Source: Acinetobacter lwoffii
GTDB lineage: Bacteria; Pseudomonadota; Gammaproteobacteria; Pseudomonadales; Moraxellaceae
NCBI RefSeq assembly: GCF_024129735.1
Contig: NZ_JAMXXK010000018.1
Span: forward strand, 1-54,670
Direction: 5' to 3'
Length of the DNA stretch: 54,670 nt
Shown here: positions 8,354-17,042 of the stretch, in pieces
How positions within the stretch are numbered: the first letter of the stretch is position 1
Layout: the number at the start of each line of letters is the position of its first letter
Translations under genes and position numbers: made by a program
Notes under the pieces: generated by a model
Told to the model about the DNA's origin: nothing
Databases searched by the model: none
The model's input: the letters and a program-made list of their open reading frames with translations, nothing else

Positions 8354-9088
8354 ATGCTGATCATCCCTGCAATTGACCTGAAAGATGGCAAATGTGTCCG
8401 TTTAAAGCAAGGTCGTATGGAAGACGATACCGTATTTTCAGACGATCCGGTCGCAACAGCACAGCATTGGGTAAATGAAGGCGCTCGCCGCTTACATTTA
8501 GTAGATTTAAACGGTGCTTTCGCAGGTACACCAATCCATAAGCCAGTGGTTGAAGCCATTGTCCGATCTCAGCCTGATTTGCCGATCCAGATTGGTGGTG
8601 GTATCCGTTCTCTGGAAACCATCGAGCATTATCTGCAAGCTGGTGTTTCTTTTGTGATTATTGGCACCAAAGCAGTTCAGAATCCTGAATTTGTTGAAGA
8701 GGCATGTCAAAAATTTGCTGGTCACATTATTGTTGGGATTGATGCCATGAATGGCATGGTGGCAACAGATGGCTGGGCCAATGTGACTGATGTTAAAGCC
8801 ACTGACCTGGCGAAACGTTTTGCCGATGCTGGCGTATCAAGCATTGTCTATACGGACATCGCACGTGATGGCATGATGCAGGGTGTGAATATTGAGCAAA
8901 CCGTGAATCTGGCGCAATACTCAGGTTTACCTGTGATTGCATCTGGTGGTGTGACCAATCTGGATGACGTACGTAATCTGAAAGACCAACCGGGTATTTT
9001 GGGCGCAATTACCGGTCGTGCGATTTACGAAGGTACATTAAGCTTGCGTGAAGCACAGTTGTTGCTAGATGAGCAACAAGCGCTATAA
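8354..9088 (+). CDS. hisA: HisA, phosphoribosylformimino-AICAR phosphate isomerase
   Basis: Start at ATG 8354 with AAGGAGCG upstream. The 244-residue TIM barrel has the N-terminal catalytic Asp in [15 protein letters not shown], the phosphate loops IQIGGGIRS and VIASGGVTN, and the second catalytic Asp in [12 protein letters not shown]. It opens the ribose of ProFAR to give the HisHF substrate in histidine synthesis. It is a single-gene unit between its own promoter region and a UUCG-type terminator. Confidence 0.97.
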   Translation: MLIIPAIDLKDGKCVRLKQGRMEDDTVFSDDPVATAQHWVNEGARRLHLVDLNGAFAGTPIHKPVVEAIVRSQPDLPIQIGGGIRSLETIEHYLQAGVSFVIIGTKAVQNPEFVEEACQKFAGHIIVGIDAMNGMVATDGWANVTDVKATDLAKRFADAGVSSIVYTDIARDGMMQGVNIEQTVNLAQYSGLPVIASGGVTNLDDVRNLKDQPGILGAITGRAIYEGTLSLREAQLLLDEQQAL

Positions 9089-9100
9089 TTAAGCTTGCTG

Positions 9101-9127
9101 TAAAAGAGGTCTTCGGACCTCTTTTTT
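9101..9127 (+). terminator. Terminator of hisA
   Basis: AAGAGGTC / GACCTCTT stem closed by a TTCG tetraloop and followed by a T run. Confidence 0.93.
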
Positions 9128-9153
9128 ATTTTTTAATTTTCTGATCTCCTGGC

Positions 9154-10083
9154 ATGTCTACACTTATTTCCAAAAATCATTCCGGCTGGATGGTGAAAGC
9201 GCCGCAACTCGCCCTGATCCTGATCACCATTATCTGGGGTGGCAGTTTTATTACTGTGCAATACGGGCTAAATTTTAGTAGTCCGATTATGTTTGTCGGC
9301 CTGCGTTTTGCTGCGGCAGCGCTTGCCGTCACCCTGATTTCACTGAAGTCGCTAAAAGGCATGAACCTGAAAGAGGTGTTCGCTGGCGCAGTGATTGGGA
9401 TCATGATCGCCATCGGTTACGGCACCCAAACTGTGGGCTTGCAGACCATTAGCAGCAGTGAGTCGGCTTTTTTAACCGCCTTATATGTTCCACTGGTTCC
9501 GATCCTGCTCTGGCTCATGTTCCGTAAAAAACCGCATGTCATGACCTGGATCGGAGCGCTGTTTGCCTTTATCGGTCTGGTGTTTTTGACAGGCAATGGC
9601 TTTGCTGCAATTCAGCTCAGTTTCGGGCAAACCCTGACGTTGCTCGGTTCCATCGCGATTGCACTGGAGATTATTTTTATCAGCCATTTCGCCGAGCAGG
9701 TGAATGTACGCCGGGTCACGGTGCTGCAACTGATTTTTGCATCCCTGTTCTGCTTTATGATCGCGCCCGTGTTAGGTGAATCTCAGCTACCTGAATTTCA
9801 CTGGCATCTGGCAGGGATTTTAGTCGGTTTAGGCATTGCCAGTGCCTTGATACAACTAGTGATGAACTGGGTGCAGCGCATGGTCGATCCATCACAGGCA
9901 GCAATTATCTATGCCGGCGAACCGGTATGGGCAGCCCTGTTTGGCCGTCTGGCCGGAGAACGGCTACCTGCACTCGCGCTAGTCGGTGGATTGATGGTGG
10001 TGCTTGGCGTGATTGCCAGTGAATGGAAACCAAAGTTTTTAAGAAAAGAACCCACAGAAGAATTAAAGCAAGATCTTTCTTAA
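9154..10083 (+). CDS. EamA/DMT-family transporter
   Basis: 309 residues with ten predicted membrane helices in two EamA repeats. The first begins LALILITIIWGGSFITVQYG and the second ends PVWAALFGRLAGERLPALALVGGLMVVLGVIASEW, both typical of drug/metabolite transporters of the RhaT/YdcZ kind. The substrate cannot be read from sequence; amino acid or metabolite export is common in this family. Single gene with its own terminator. Confidence 0.88.
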   Translation: MSTLISKNHSGWMVKAPQLALILITIIWGGSFITVQYGLNFSSPIMFVGLRFAAAALAVTLISLKSLKGMNLKEVFAGAVIGIMIAIGYGTQTVGLQTISSSESAFLTALYVPLVPILLWLMFRKKPHVMTWIGALFAFIGLVFLTGNGFAAIQLSFGQTLTLLGSIAIALEIIFISHFAEQVNVRRVTVLQLIFASLFCFMIAPVLGESQLPEFHWHLAGILVGLGIASALIQLVMNWVQRMVDPSQAAIIYAGEPVWAALFGRLAGERLPALALVGGLMVVLGVIASEWKPKFLRKEPTEELKQDLS

Positions 10084-10089
10084 TTCCGC

Positions 10090-10121
10090 TAAATCCCCCT
10101 TAAAAAAGGGGGATTTTTTTC
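10090..10121 (+). terminator. Terminator of the DMT transporter gene
   Basis: AAATCCCCCTT / AAGGGGGATTT with a T run after it; the preceding A-tract lets it serve the convergent gene too. Confidence 0.93.
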
Positions 10122-10142
10122 TCTAAGGAAATACGGCTAAAA

Positions 10143-10538
10143 TTATTTGCTATACATCGGTCTATTGTCATTTAAGCGCATGATGCCGCGAATCGCCCGA
10201 TACACAATCCAGATCCAGGCCAAAACCACCACCACTAAACAGAACGCCGATGCGCCAAATGCGACCCCTGCAAACAGGTTAGGATCTTCGCCGGTAAAGA
10301 ACAAAAAGAAAAATGGAATAAAGGCGACGATATTCCAGAACAGATACCACCAGAAACTGCGGATCTGCCAGGTAAAATGGCTTTCAAAGATGGAACCGCG
10401 CACATCGCGCCGTTTCACATAGTTAATGATTAGCGCCACGAGAGCCAGCAGGCCAGCACTAAAAATGGCCACAATATATAAAATGTACAGTGCAAAAGTC
10501 AGTGTACGGTTTGAGTCTTTATCAATGGAATAGTTCAC
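10143..10538 (-). CDS. DUF4870-like small membrane protein
   Basis: A 131-residue protein with three hydrophobic segments (about residues 13-40, 60-85 and 92-115) and the motif HFTWQIRSFWWYLFWNIVAF, resembling the core of DUF4870 proteins. Its start ATG is preceded by GGAGGGGACG on the minus strand. It is 20 bases downstream of the cold-shock/DUF1294 gene and probably co-transcribed with it. Function unknown. Confidence 0.72.
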   Translation of the reverse strand: MNYSIDKDSNRTLTFALYILYIVAIFSAGLLALVALIINYVKRRDVRGSIFESHFTWQIRSFWWYLFWNIVAFIPFFFLFFTGEDPNLFAGVAFGASAFCLVVVVLAWIWIVYRAIRGIMRLNDNRPMYSK

Positions 10539-10558
10539 GTCCCCTCCTGGTACTTCCC

Positions 10559-11185
10559 CTAGATATTTAAACTATTCAACGGGGAAATCAGCCATATAAT
10601 CAAAATGATGTTAAAGGCTATGGTACAAAAATATATCTGCCGGAAAGGTTGTTTTTGTGTTTTATGCCGTAATTTCTGCTGTGCCAGCCAGGCTGCCGGC
10701 CAGCCGCCTAAGAAAGCCACCACATGCAGAGTGTTTTCCGGAATACGGCGATTACCCAGCTGTGCCGCTTCCTTATCTTGCGCATAGAGCCAGTAGCTGA
10801 GCGCATTCATCAGGCTGACCAGCAACAACACCAGTCCACTCAGTAAACTACCCAAGGTCAAAGCCACCAGAAAAAGAATATAGAGCACACAGGCAATCTG
10901 CATCGGCTGTAATTTCTGTGTCTGCTGTGGCTTGGACGGTTTGAATTTTGCTTGCAGGCTTTTGGCTTGTACTGCTTTCAAGTACATCACTTGTTGCGCA
11001 CGATAACGGCCGCGTTCATCCAGAATCACCAGATAATCCAGCGCACAGCCCACGATTGGACGTGGGCCAGGCTTGGCAAAGTCCTTGATATGCAGAAATA
11101 CGCGATCTTTGGCCGGATCACTGGGCTGGATAAAACCATAGCCTTGGTCATCAAACCATTCCACTAAGCGTCCCTGATCGCGCAT
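10559..11185 (-). CDS. Cold-shock domain/DUF1294 fusion membrane protein
   Basis: Residues 1-65 form a cold-shock OB fold with RNP1-like YGFIQPS and RNP2-like VFLHIKDF. A basic linker (about 70-92) leads to a membrane part with helices near 97-117, 118-135 and 185-203. Within it, the segment ALSYWLYAQDKEAAQLGNRR and PENTLHVVAFLGGWPAAWLA mark DUF1294. This fusion is widespread in proteobacteria. It may bind nucleic acid at the inner membrane, but no biochemical role is established to my knowledge. Confidence 0.85.
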   Translation of the reverse strand: MRDQGRLVEWFDDQGYGFIQPSDPAKDRVFLHIKDFAKPGPRPIVGCALDYLVILDERGRYRAQQVMYLKAVQAKSLQAKFKPSKPQQTQKLQPMQIACVLYILFLVALTLGSLLSGLVLLLVSLMNALSYWLYAQDKEAAQLGNRRIPENTLHVVAFLGGWPAAWLAQQKLRHKTQKQPFRQIYFCTIAFNIILIIWLISPLNSLNI

Positions 11186-11212
11186 ATTCCCTATCCCTGT
11201 TGATTTGATTGT

Positions 11213-12160
11213 TTAAGCGGTGACGAATTTTAAGCGTTCAATCAGCATATTACGCATTTCGTCCGGATTTTTTTGCAAAATATCTTCGCCAGTACGGCCT
11301 AATGCTGCATTACGCTGAGCCACCTGCAGACGCATCATCCAGAACCGTCCTGCTGCCATAGCCAGATACAATTCCAGACAAGCGCGTTCATCACTGGTTA
11401 AAGAACGAATCGTTTCATAGGCATTTAAAAAGGCAATCGCTTTTTCTTCGTTTAAGATTACGTCAGGATATTCGGTACAGAAGTCATTTAACGTAATGGC
11501 GATATCAAACAACCACTCATCTTTATTCAGCTCATAAAAATCCAGAATGCCATTCAGCTGATCGCCATCAAATAAGGTATTGTCACGGAACAGATCCGAA
11601 TGAATGAAACCACGTGGACGATCCGGATATACCGCCGTCAACGCCTCATATAAACCTAATAATTTACCGAGCAAGACTTTATCTGCCGGACTTAAACTTG
11701 GTTTAATCTCTTGAGAAACGGCCAGCCAATAGGCATGATCACGCACAAAATTACGTTCTAATTTAAAGTCTTTGAGTGCCACATGCATTTTCGCCTGAGC
11801 CACTGCAATCGCTTCAACCTGCGCGACGGTAGATGGCATCGGATGTTCACCCATCAGGCGTGGTGCAATCTGTGCCGGTTTATCTTTAATGCTGTGAATG
11901 GCCTTGCCTGAATGCGATAAAGGCACCGGAACAGCCAACCCGGCCTGACCCAGATGTTCCAGAACCGGAACCAGTTCACCTGCCGCCTGCTCATCCATAT
12001 CTTCAAATACCGTCAGCACATATTGCTGGTCTTCGCAGACTAAAAAGTAGTTGGTATTTTGAATACCGCCTTGAATGGGAATCAGATCAATCGCCTTTAA
12101 ACCATAAGGCGCTGCAAAATCCTGAACTTCCTTTAAAGTCAAAGTGGTATAGACCGACAT
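11213..12160 (-). CDS. thrB: ThrB, homoserine kinase (APH-like type)
   Basis: Start at ATG 12160 with GCAGG upstream, giving the standard 315-residue protein MSVYTTLTLKEVQDF; an in-frame extension to 12217 adds 19 unlikely residues. The fold is that of aminoglycoside phosphotransferases: IQGGIQNTNYFLV is the nucleotide loop, FIHSDLFRDNTLFDGDQL holds the catalytic Asp and metal-binding Asn, and GILDFYELNKDEWLFDIA carries the DFY/DxxD-type motif. It phosphorylates homoserine in threonine synthesis. This is the Pseudomonas/Acinetobacter-type enzyme, not the GHMP type. It is transcribed away from hisF. Confidence 0.93.
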   Translation of the reverse strand: MSVYTTLTLKEVQDFAAPYGLKAIDLIPIQGGIQNTNYFLVCEDQQYVLTVFEDMDEQAAGELVPVLEHLGQAGLAVPVPLSHSGKAIHSIKDKPAQIAPRLMGEHPMPSTVAQVEAIAVAQAKMHVALKDFKLERNFVRDHAYWLAVSQEIKPSLSPADKVLLGKLLGLYEALTAVYPDRPRGFIHSDLFRDNTLFDGDQLNGILDFYELNKDEWLFDIAITLNDFCTEYPDVILNEEKAIAFLNAYETIRSLTSDERACLELYLAMAAGRFWMMRLQVAQRNAALGRTGEDILQKNPDEMRNMLIERLKFVTA

Positions 12161-12273
12161 AGAAAACCTGCGAAAAAACTTACATAATTTTGCTAGAATA
12201 CCGTTTCCATCTGCCAAGGTGTAGCGCTTGCGTGGGTGAGTTTCATAATCGGCTGTAATAATTGGAAAAATTT

Positions 12274-13032
12274 ATGCTAGCTAAACGTATTATTCCTTGT
12301 CTGGACGTGGATAACGGCCGTGTGGTCAAGGGTGTCCAGTTCCTTGATATTCGTGATGCGGGTGACCCGGTCGAAGTGGCACGCCGTTATAATGAACAAG
12401 GTGCCGATGAAATTACTTTCCTTGATATTACCGCTACACATCATGGACGCGATACCACTTACCGTACCGTAGAACGCATGGCCGAATCGGTTTTTGTACC
12501 CCTGACTGTCGGTGGTGGTGTCCGTAAAGTCGAAGATATCCGTCTATTACTCAATGCCGGTGCAGACAAAGTCAGCATCAACTCGGCTGCGATTTATAAT
12601 CCTGAGTTTGTGCAGGAAGCATCTCAACGCTTTGGCGCGCAGTGTATCGTGGTTGCAATTGATGCCAAAAAAACCGGTGACCATAAATGGGAAATTTTCA
12701 CCCACGGTGGCCGTAAAGAAACCGGGATTGATGCGATTGAATGGGCTGTGAAAATGGCTGACTTCGGCGCAGGTGAATTACTGATTACTTCGATGGATGC
12801 CGATGGCACCAAAGCCGGTTACGACATTGCCCTGATGCGTGCCATCAATGACCGCGTCACGGTACCGACGATTGCTTCTGGTGGTGTGGGTAATTTACAG
12901 CATTTGGCGGACGGCATTATCCATGGTGGTGCTGATGCAGTACTGGCAGCTTCAATTTTCCATTTTGGCCAGCACACCATTCCGGAAGCCAAAGCCTATA
13001 TGGCAGCCCAAGGTATTGAAATGCGCCTTTAA
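12274..13032 (+). CDS. hisF: HisF, cyclase subunit of IGP synthase
   Basis: Start at ATG 12274; the longer frame to 12262 begins at TTG. The 252-residue TIM barrel opens [20 protein letters not shown] with catalytic Asp, and has the second Asp in [16 protein letters not shown] and phosphate loops VGGGVRK and IASGGVG. It joins ammonia from HisH to the imidazole precursor, giving IGP and AICAR. All four his genes in the window belong to the middle of the pathway but are split over three transcription units. Confidence 0.97.
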   Translation: MLAKRIIPCLDVDNGRVVKGVQFLDIRDAGDPVEVARRYNEQGADEITFLDITATHHGRDTTYRTVERMAESVFVPLTVGGGVRKVEDIRLLLNAGADKVSINSAAIYNPEFVQEASQRFGAQCIVVAIDAKKTGDHKWEIFTHGGRKETGIDAIEWAVKMADFGAGELLITSMDADGTKAGYDIALMRAINDRVTVPTIASGGVGNLQHLADGIIHGGADAVLAASIFHFGQHTIPEAKAYMAAQGIEMRL

Positions 13033-13057
13033 GCCGTTTTAGATGATGATTTAATTA

Positions 13058-13087
13058 AAGAGTGTTTTTATAAACACTCTTTTTTTA
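13058..13087 (+). terminator. Terminator of hisF
   Basis: AGAGTGTTT / AAACACTCT hairpin followed by seven T. Confidence 0.92.
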
Positions 13088-13123
13088 TGCCTTAAATAAA
13101 ACAACACAGCAAATACGGGACAA

Positions 13124-13150
13124 AAAAAAGGAGTCTTTCGACTCCTTATA
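13124..13150 (-). terminator. Terminator facing hisF
   Basis: AAGGAGTC / GACTCCTT stem with a TTTC loop, followed on the minus strand by eight T. It would end transcripts coming leftward from the hydroxylase gene, although 170 bases of apparently empty DNA separate them. Confidence 0.75.
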
Positions 13151-13292
13151 AAACCAAGATAAGACTACAGCACTTGGTATTCAAAATAACTCATTACACC
13201 CAGAAACATTATCAGTATGAGGCTTTGCTCACCGACAGGAGCAAATATAAGTGAAATCCACAGGACAATATTGACAATACAATCGTATTTTA

Positions 13293-13310
13293 TTGACAAA
13301 TCACGACAAA
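13293..13310 (+). promoter_or_regulatory. Candidate regulator site, copy 1
   Basis: TTGACAAATCACGACAAA, nearly repeated in the same orientation at 14051-14068 just before the AraC-type gene. This copy lies immediately downstream of the hydroxylase stop codon. See the paired entry. Confidence 0.35.
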
Positions 13311-13318
13311 GCCCTATT

Positions 13319-13975
13319 TTACTCCATAACCTGCGTATTTAACTGCTTCATTACCGTATTTTTTGCAGTATTTTTTGTCATTTTAGAGGAAGCATCGGCC
13401 GATTTAACCGGAAAATATTGTTCTGCCCAGCGGTTGAGTTTTTTCGAGATCGGTGCAGGCAAGCTCAAACCTAAAGGATTCTGTTCCTGCAAATCTGCCG
13501 AGGAAATCACCCGGGTACCGAGCAGATAGTCAAACCAGGGCTTGGTGACGCACCAGTTGGCATCCTGATTGCTATTCATATGATGATCATAATGCCAGGG
13601 CAATTTCTTTTTGGCCCATTCTGGTTCCAGATGAGCCCGGCGATGTAAATAATAATAGTTGCCTGCACTATACAGGGCGGCCAGTGACATGCCTTTGGAG
13701 AAGGGATAAAAACTGAGTCCAAAGACGGTCGCAACGACTGCCAGTGAGGCAATTTCATTGCGGGTACGCCAGTTGTCCAATCCTTCTACATAGCCGAAAT
13801 CGGAAAATTCCGTTTTTCGCACAATCCGGTGATGCTCCCAGTGTGAGCGCATACTCTCGGGTACCGGACTATAACGGCTCTTTCCCGGCCGGTGAACACC
13901 ATGCAATACATATTTATGCGCAAACCATTCAAATCCATTTGCGACGACAAGTCCTGCCAGAAAACCTTTCCACAT
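13319..13975 (-). CDS. Fatty acid hydroxylase/sterol desaturase-family membrane protein
   Basis: 218 residues with the histidine clusters of di-iron membrane hydroxylases: HKYVLHGVH (about 20-28), HWEHH (about 45-49), HRRAH (about 111-115) and HYDHH (about 128-132). Hydrophobic segments lie near residues 1-15 and 75-105. The family oxidises acyl chains or sterols using iron and oxygen at the membrane. The divergently oriented AraC-type gene 108 bases away is a natural candidate regulator. Substrate unknown; a lipid is likely. Confidence 0.82.
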   Translation of the reverse strand: MWKGFLAGLVVANGFEWFAHKYVLHGVHRPGKSRYSPVPESMRSHWEHHRIVRKTEFSDFGYVEGLDNWRTRNEIASLAVVATVFGLSFYPFSKGMSLAALYSAGNYYYLHRRAHLEPEWAKKKLPWHYDHHMNSNQDANWCVTKPWFDYLLGTRVISSADLQEQNPLGLSLPAPISKKLNRWAEQYFPVKSADASSKMTKNTAKNTVMKQLNTQVME

Positions 13976-14050
13976 AATCTTTTACCTCTTGGTCTATTTT
14001 TAATATAGGCTAAATAAAAGACTAGATATTGACCAAAATATTCAATATGA

Positions 14051-14068
14051 TTGACAAAATACGACAAA
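14051..14068 (+). promoter_or_regulatory. Candidate regulator site, copy 2
   Basis: TTGACAAAATACGACAAA, matching the copy at 13293 in 16 of 18 positions. It lies 16 bases before the AraC-type start codon and inside the divergent promoter region, where an AraC-type activator would bind as direct repeats. The match is seen; binding is inference. Confidence 0.4.
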
Positions 14069-14083
14069 ATAAAAGAATTAAAA

Positions 14084-15094
14084 ATGCTGGTTCTAAAAAA
14101 CTACGTAGGTTCAGTATACGGTGGTTTAGGACATTTACTTTTGGACTATTATCAGTTGAAACAGCTTGAAGTCCCTGAGAAATTATTGGCCATTCAAAAT
14201 CTGGAACGCTTTGATTTCGCCCTGTGGCGTGATCTGTTAACAACACTTGATCAACAGCTACAGCGACCGGCTTTAGGCCTAGAAATCGCCCAGCTGGTTG
14301 AAGCTAAACACCTCGGTATTATTGGCTATCTGGCACTCTCAAGTGAGACCTTGGGTGAAGCCTTTATGCGCTATCATGATTATCATCGTCTGATTTATGA
14401 TGGTGGCCCCCTTCAGCTGCAGTGGCAAGGCGATTATCTGTCGATTGGCTGGGTTGAAGTTCCCTTTCATCTGAATACCCAACTGACCGATGAAATCGCG
14501 ATTGCGCTAATGACGGAATTCGTGAAAGCCAATGTTCAGAACCCGCACGGGGTTCAGTTATATGAAGTGCATTTCCAGCATGCAATGCCTAAAAATATTG
14601 CACTCTATGAGCAGTATTTCGGCTGTAAAGTCCGCTTTTCTCAAGCCAGAAATCAGGTATTGATGCATGTCAGTGAACTGTCCAGACCGCTGAAACAGGG
14701 CGACCAGACCTTGCAGAAACTGCTGATGCAACAGGCCAAAGCATTGCTAGAAAAATTTCCGCACTCCACCCTCATTGATCAGCAACTGCAACAGGCAATT
14801 CTGATTGGCCTGCAAAAAAACCTGTTCCAGATCGAGCATATTGCCGAGCAGATGAATTTTTCCGTGCGTCAGTTACAACGCCATTTGCAGAAACAGGGCA
14901 AAACCTATCAGCAATGTATGCAGGAAATCCGCTGCATGATGGCGATGCAATATCTGAAAGATCCGCACTTGAGTTTGCAGGAAACTGCCATGTTACTCGG
15001 TTATTCTGAACAGAGTGCGTTTCAGCGTGCCTTTAAGCAATGGACCCAACTAACGCCGCAGCAGTGGCGCCAACAGAATATGTCAGCTGCTTAA
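14084..15094 (+). CDS. AraC-family transcriptional regulator
   Basis: Start placed at ATG 14084 because the longer frame opens at TTG 14051, inside the candidate operator. Residues about 15-200 resemble the arabinose-binding-type N domain found in regulators such as OruR (GLEIAQLVEAKHLGIIGYLA and LGEAFMRYHDYHRLIYDGGP). The C-terminal 85 residues are an AraC DNA-binding domain with two helix-turn-helix motifs: IEHIAEQMNFSVRQLQRHLQ and LQETAMLLGYSEQSAFQRAF. It probably controls the divergent hydroxylase gene. Confidence 0.88.
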   Translation: MLVLKNYVGSVYGGLGHLLLDYYQLKQLEVPEKLLAIQNLERFDFALWRDLLTTLDQQLQRPALGLEIAQLVEAKHLGIIGYLALSSETLGEAFMRYHDYHRLIYDGGPLQLQWQGDYLSIGWVEVPFHLNTQLTDEIAIALMTEFVKANVQNPHGVQLYEVHFQHAMPKNIALYEQYFGCKVRFSQARNQVLMHVSELSRPLKQGDQTLQKLLMQQAKALLEKFPHSTLIDQQLQQAILIGLQKNLFQIEHIAEQMNFSVRQLQRHLQKQGKTYQQCMQEIRCMMAMQYLKDPHLSLQETAMLLGYSEQSAFQRAFKQWTQLTPQQWRQQNMSAA

Positions 15095-15198
15095 ACCACC
15101 AGCATGTTGGTTTGATATACGGGCTTCAAGCAGCGTTCATGACTTAAATCCCTTCTCCCTATGACCTGATGATAAATATAAAAATAAGGGCTTAAAAT

Positions 15199-15297
15199 AT
15201 GGATAAATATCTTGCCGAATTACTCGGCACGTTCTGGCTGGTGTTTGGAGATATTGCGGGAGCAAAAAAATTAGGCTTTTCAATAAAAGCCATCTAA
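15199..15297 (+). pseudogene. aqpZ: Remnant of aquaporin Z gene (5' end only)
   Basis: A 32-codon frame starting MDKYLAELLGTFWLVFGDIA, the N-terminal helix of AqpZ (usually about 230 aa), which then leaves the family sequence after GDIAGA and ends in TAA. The normal text GGCGSAVLAA is absent. About 85% of the gene is gone. The tail of the fragment contains the hairpin GGCTTTT / AAAAGCC (15274-15291). A start codon remains but no AGGAGG-type site is obvious. No transposon end is visible, so a simple deletion is likely. Confidence 0.7.
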
Positions 15298-15371
15298 AAA
15301 GCCATGATTTCTAGATTCTATTTTTCTGCATGTTTTACATGGAACATGCAGATCATCGCGTTTAAAAACGC

Positions 15372-15617
15372 TTATAAAAATGGATTTTCAATTTCATCCA
15401 GGTCATCACGCTGAATTTTTTCTGGCAAGTCCTGCGTGTTTTCCAGTTGTTGTACCACATCATTCAGAAAAGCCTGCAAGGCTTTGGCCACTTTCAGTCC
15501 CTGCTGATCCTTGGTGATTTGCAAGTTGCCATACAGGCTGACGCAGTCCAGATCATTTTCCAAAGTCAGATCATGAATGGCATGGGATTCGCTGCCATTT
15601 TCAAATGCTTTAAACAT
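15372..15617 (-). CDS. Hypothetical protein, 81 aa
   Basis: Start at ATG 15617 with GAAGAGG upstream; an extension to 15647 uses TTG. The acidic protein MFKAFENGSESHAIHDLTLE contains a short beta pair (DLDCVSLYGNLQITKDQQG) and a helix (AKALQAFLNDVVQQLENTQ), ending DEIENPFL. No signal peptide. Its 79-base separation from the upstream nuclease gene on the same strand allows co-transcription. Family not recognised. Confidence 0.6.
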   Translation of the reverse strand: MFKAFENGSESHAIHDLTLENDLDCVSLYGNLQITKDQQGLKVAKALQAFLNDVVQQLENTQDLPEKIQRDDLDEIENPFL

Positions 15618-15695
15618 ATCCTCTTCACCTGTCTTTGTTATTTTCAATGAACGTCTGATGTCGATGCTACCCGAATCCCGGTTTTTTCAGCAAGC

Positions 15696-16778
15696 TTATT
15701 TCAACAGCTGCAAAATATATTGCAACAAGGCATCAATCAGCTGTTTCACAATGGCATCTTGCGTTGCATTGTCTATCGCACCGCCAGTCGCAGAGGAGGC
15801 CGAACTGCTTGAACCGGAAGACTTAAACTCGCGTTGTAATGCCTGCAGGTTTTCTTCAGAAACCTCTTCGGCACACTGACTTTCTGCATCCCAATTAGAG
15901 TATTCAATTTTCTGGTTGGCTTTTACGGCATTTCCAGTCAGTGGCAGCTTATAGGTATTGCGTTTCTGTTCTTCGGTAAGCTGCGGGAACAGGTTAATTC
16001 CAAGCTGTTCTTCCAGATAGCAGACACTGACAATACGCACTTTCAGTGAATTGTCATTCGGTGCATAGTAAGCACCAATAGCACCGGTTTTCGGCATATA
16101 AACCGCCTTATAGACCGCGGTTGGCACAATCACGCCATTGCCAATGGTTTTCAGCTTCTTCCCGGCAAAGACCGGCCCGGTTACCACATAAACATCCTGT
16201 TTCTGCTTGGTCACAATGGCACGAGTGGCTTCTTCCAGCTCACGCCAGACTTGCTGATTATTCTTGGGCGCTTGCGGCACCATATTGGCCAATGAAAAAC
16301 TGTCAGACTGCGCAGCCTTGTTAGGCATATCCGCATTCGGCGCCATATGACCGCGGTCATAACCTGAACCGCGATAATCCGCCAATGTGGCACGATGCTT
16401 CGCACTGACCCGATCTTCTTCATGAAAATTATCTTCACGGGGAATTTTCTGGCTTAAGCGTGCTGGCGTTAAGGCTTCTGCAACCCAAAGTGGCGTTTTA
16501 GATACCCCGGAATAACCGACATTAAAGCCATTAAAACACAGCGAATAACTGTCTTTTTTCAGGCTGTCTTTCATCAAATATGGCGGCACATCCCGATAAA
16601 ACTGGTTCAGACAGGCAGAATCACTGGAAGAGGATAGTGACACCCACTGACTGATTTTTTCCTGACCAAAAGCGATGGCGAAGCTGCTCGAAGCCACCAC
16701 GCCCAGAATGACTTTAATACTATTATCATTTAAAAACTGAGAAAAAGAGTTCTTGGATTTACGCTGCTTGTTGGCCAT
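15696..16778 (-). CDS. DNA/RNA non-specific endonuclease (NUC1 family), membrane-anchored
   Basis: 360 residues. Residues 20-40 (SIKVILGVVASSSFAIAFGQ) form a membrane anchor or signal peptide. The beta-beta-alpha-metal nuclease domain spans about 65-270: the motif DRGHMAPNAD carries the catalytic His, and SLANMVPQAPKNNQQVW supplies the metal-binding Asn. Members cut DNA and RNA with magnesium and act outside the cytoplasm, for nutrient scavenging or DNA turnover. The C-terminal 60 residues are Ser/Ala-rich, then a hydrophobic helix IVKQLIDALLQYILQLLK. Confidence 0.88.
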   Translation of the reverse strand: MANKQRKSKNSFSQFLNDNSIKVILGVVASSSFAIAFGQEKISQWVSLSSSSDSACLNQFYRDVPPYLMKDSLKKDSYSLCFNGFNVGYSGVSKTPLWVAEALTPARLSQKIPREDNFHEEDRVSAKHRATLADYRGSGYDRGHMAPNADMPNKAAQSDSFSLANMVPQAPKNNQQVWRELEEATRAIVTKQKQDVYVVTGPVFAGKKLKTIGNGVIVPTAVYKAVYMPKTGAIGAYYAPNDNSLKVRIVSVCYLEEQLGINLFPQLTEEQKRNTYKLPLTGNAVKANQKIEYSNWDAESQCAEEVSEENLQALQREFKSSGSSSSASSATGGAIDNATQDAIVKQLIDALLQYILQLLK

Positions 16779-17042
16779 TCTTACACGTACTTTTTAGATC
16801 AATACAGATTTTGACCGAGCTTAACAAGCTGTATAAGTGAAGTATATCTTGGCCCTACCATTCGTTTACTAAATAAACAATAAGTATCTAAAACCCCGGC
16901 TAGTTGTAACAAACTGTCTAATTTTATTTCTTTTTAAATGAGGTTTCTCGGTGTTTGCGTAGCTTTGTTTAGCCCAGTGGATTGAGTATGTAAAGCTAAC
17001 GGCCTATCTCAATTCGTAAAATTATTAGCAATGGTGTCAATC

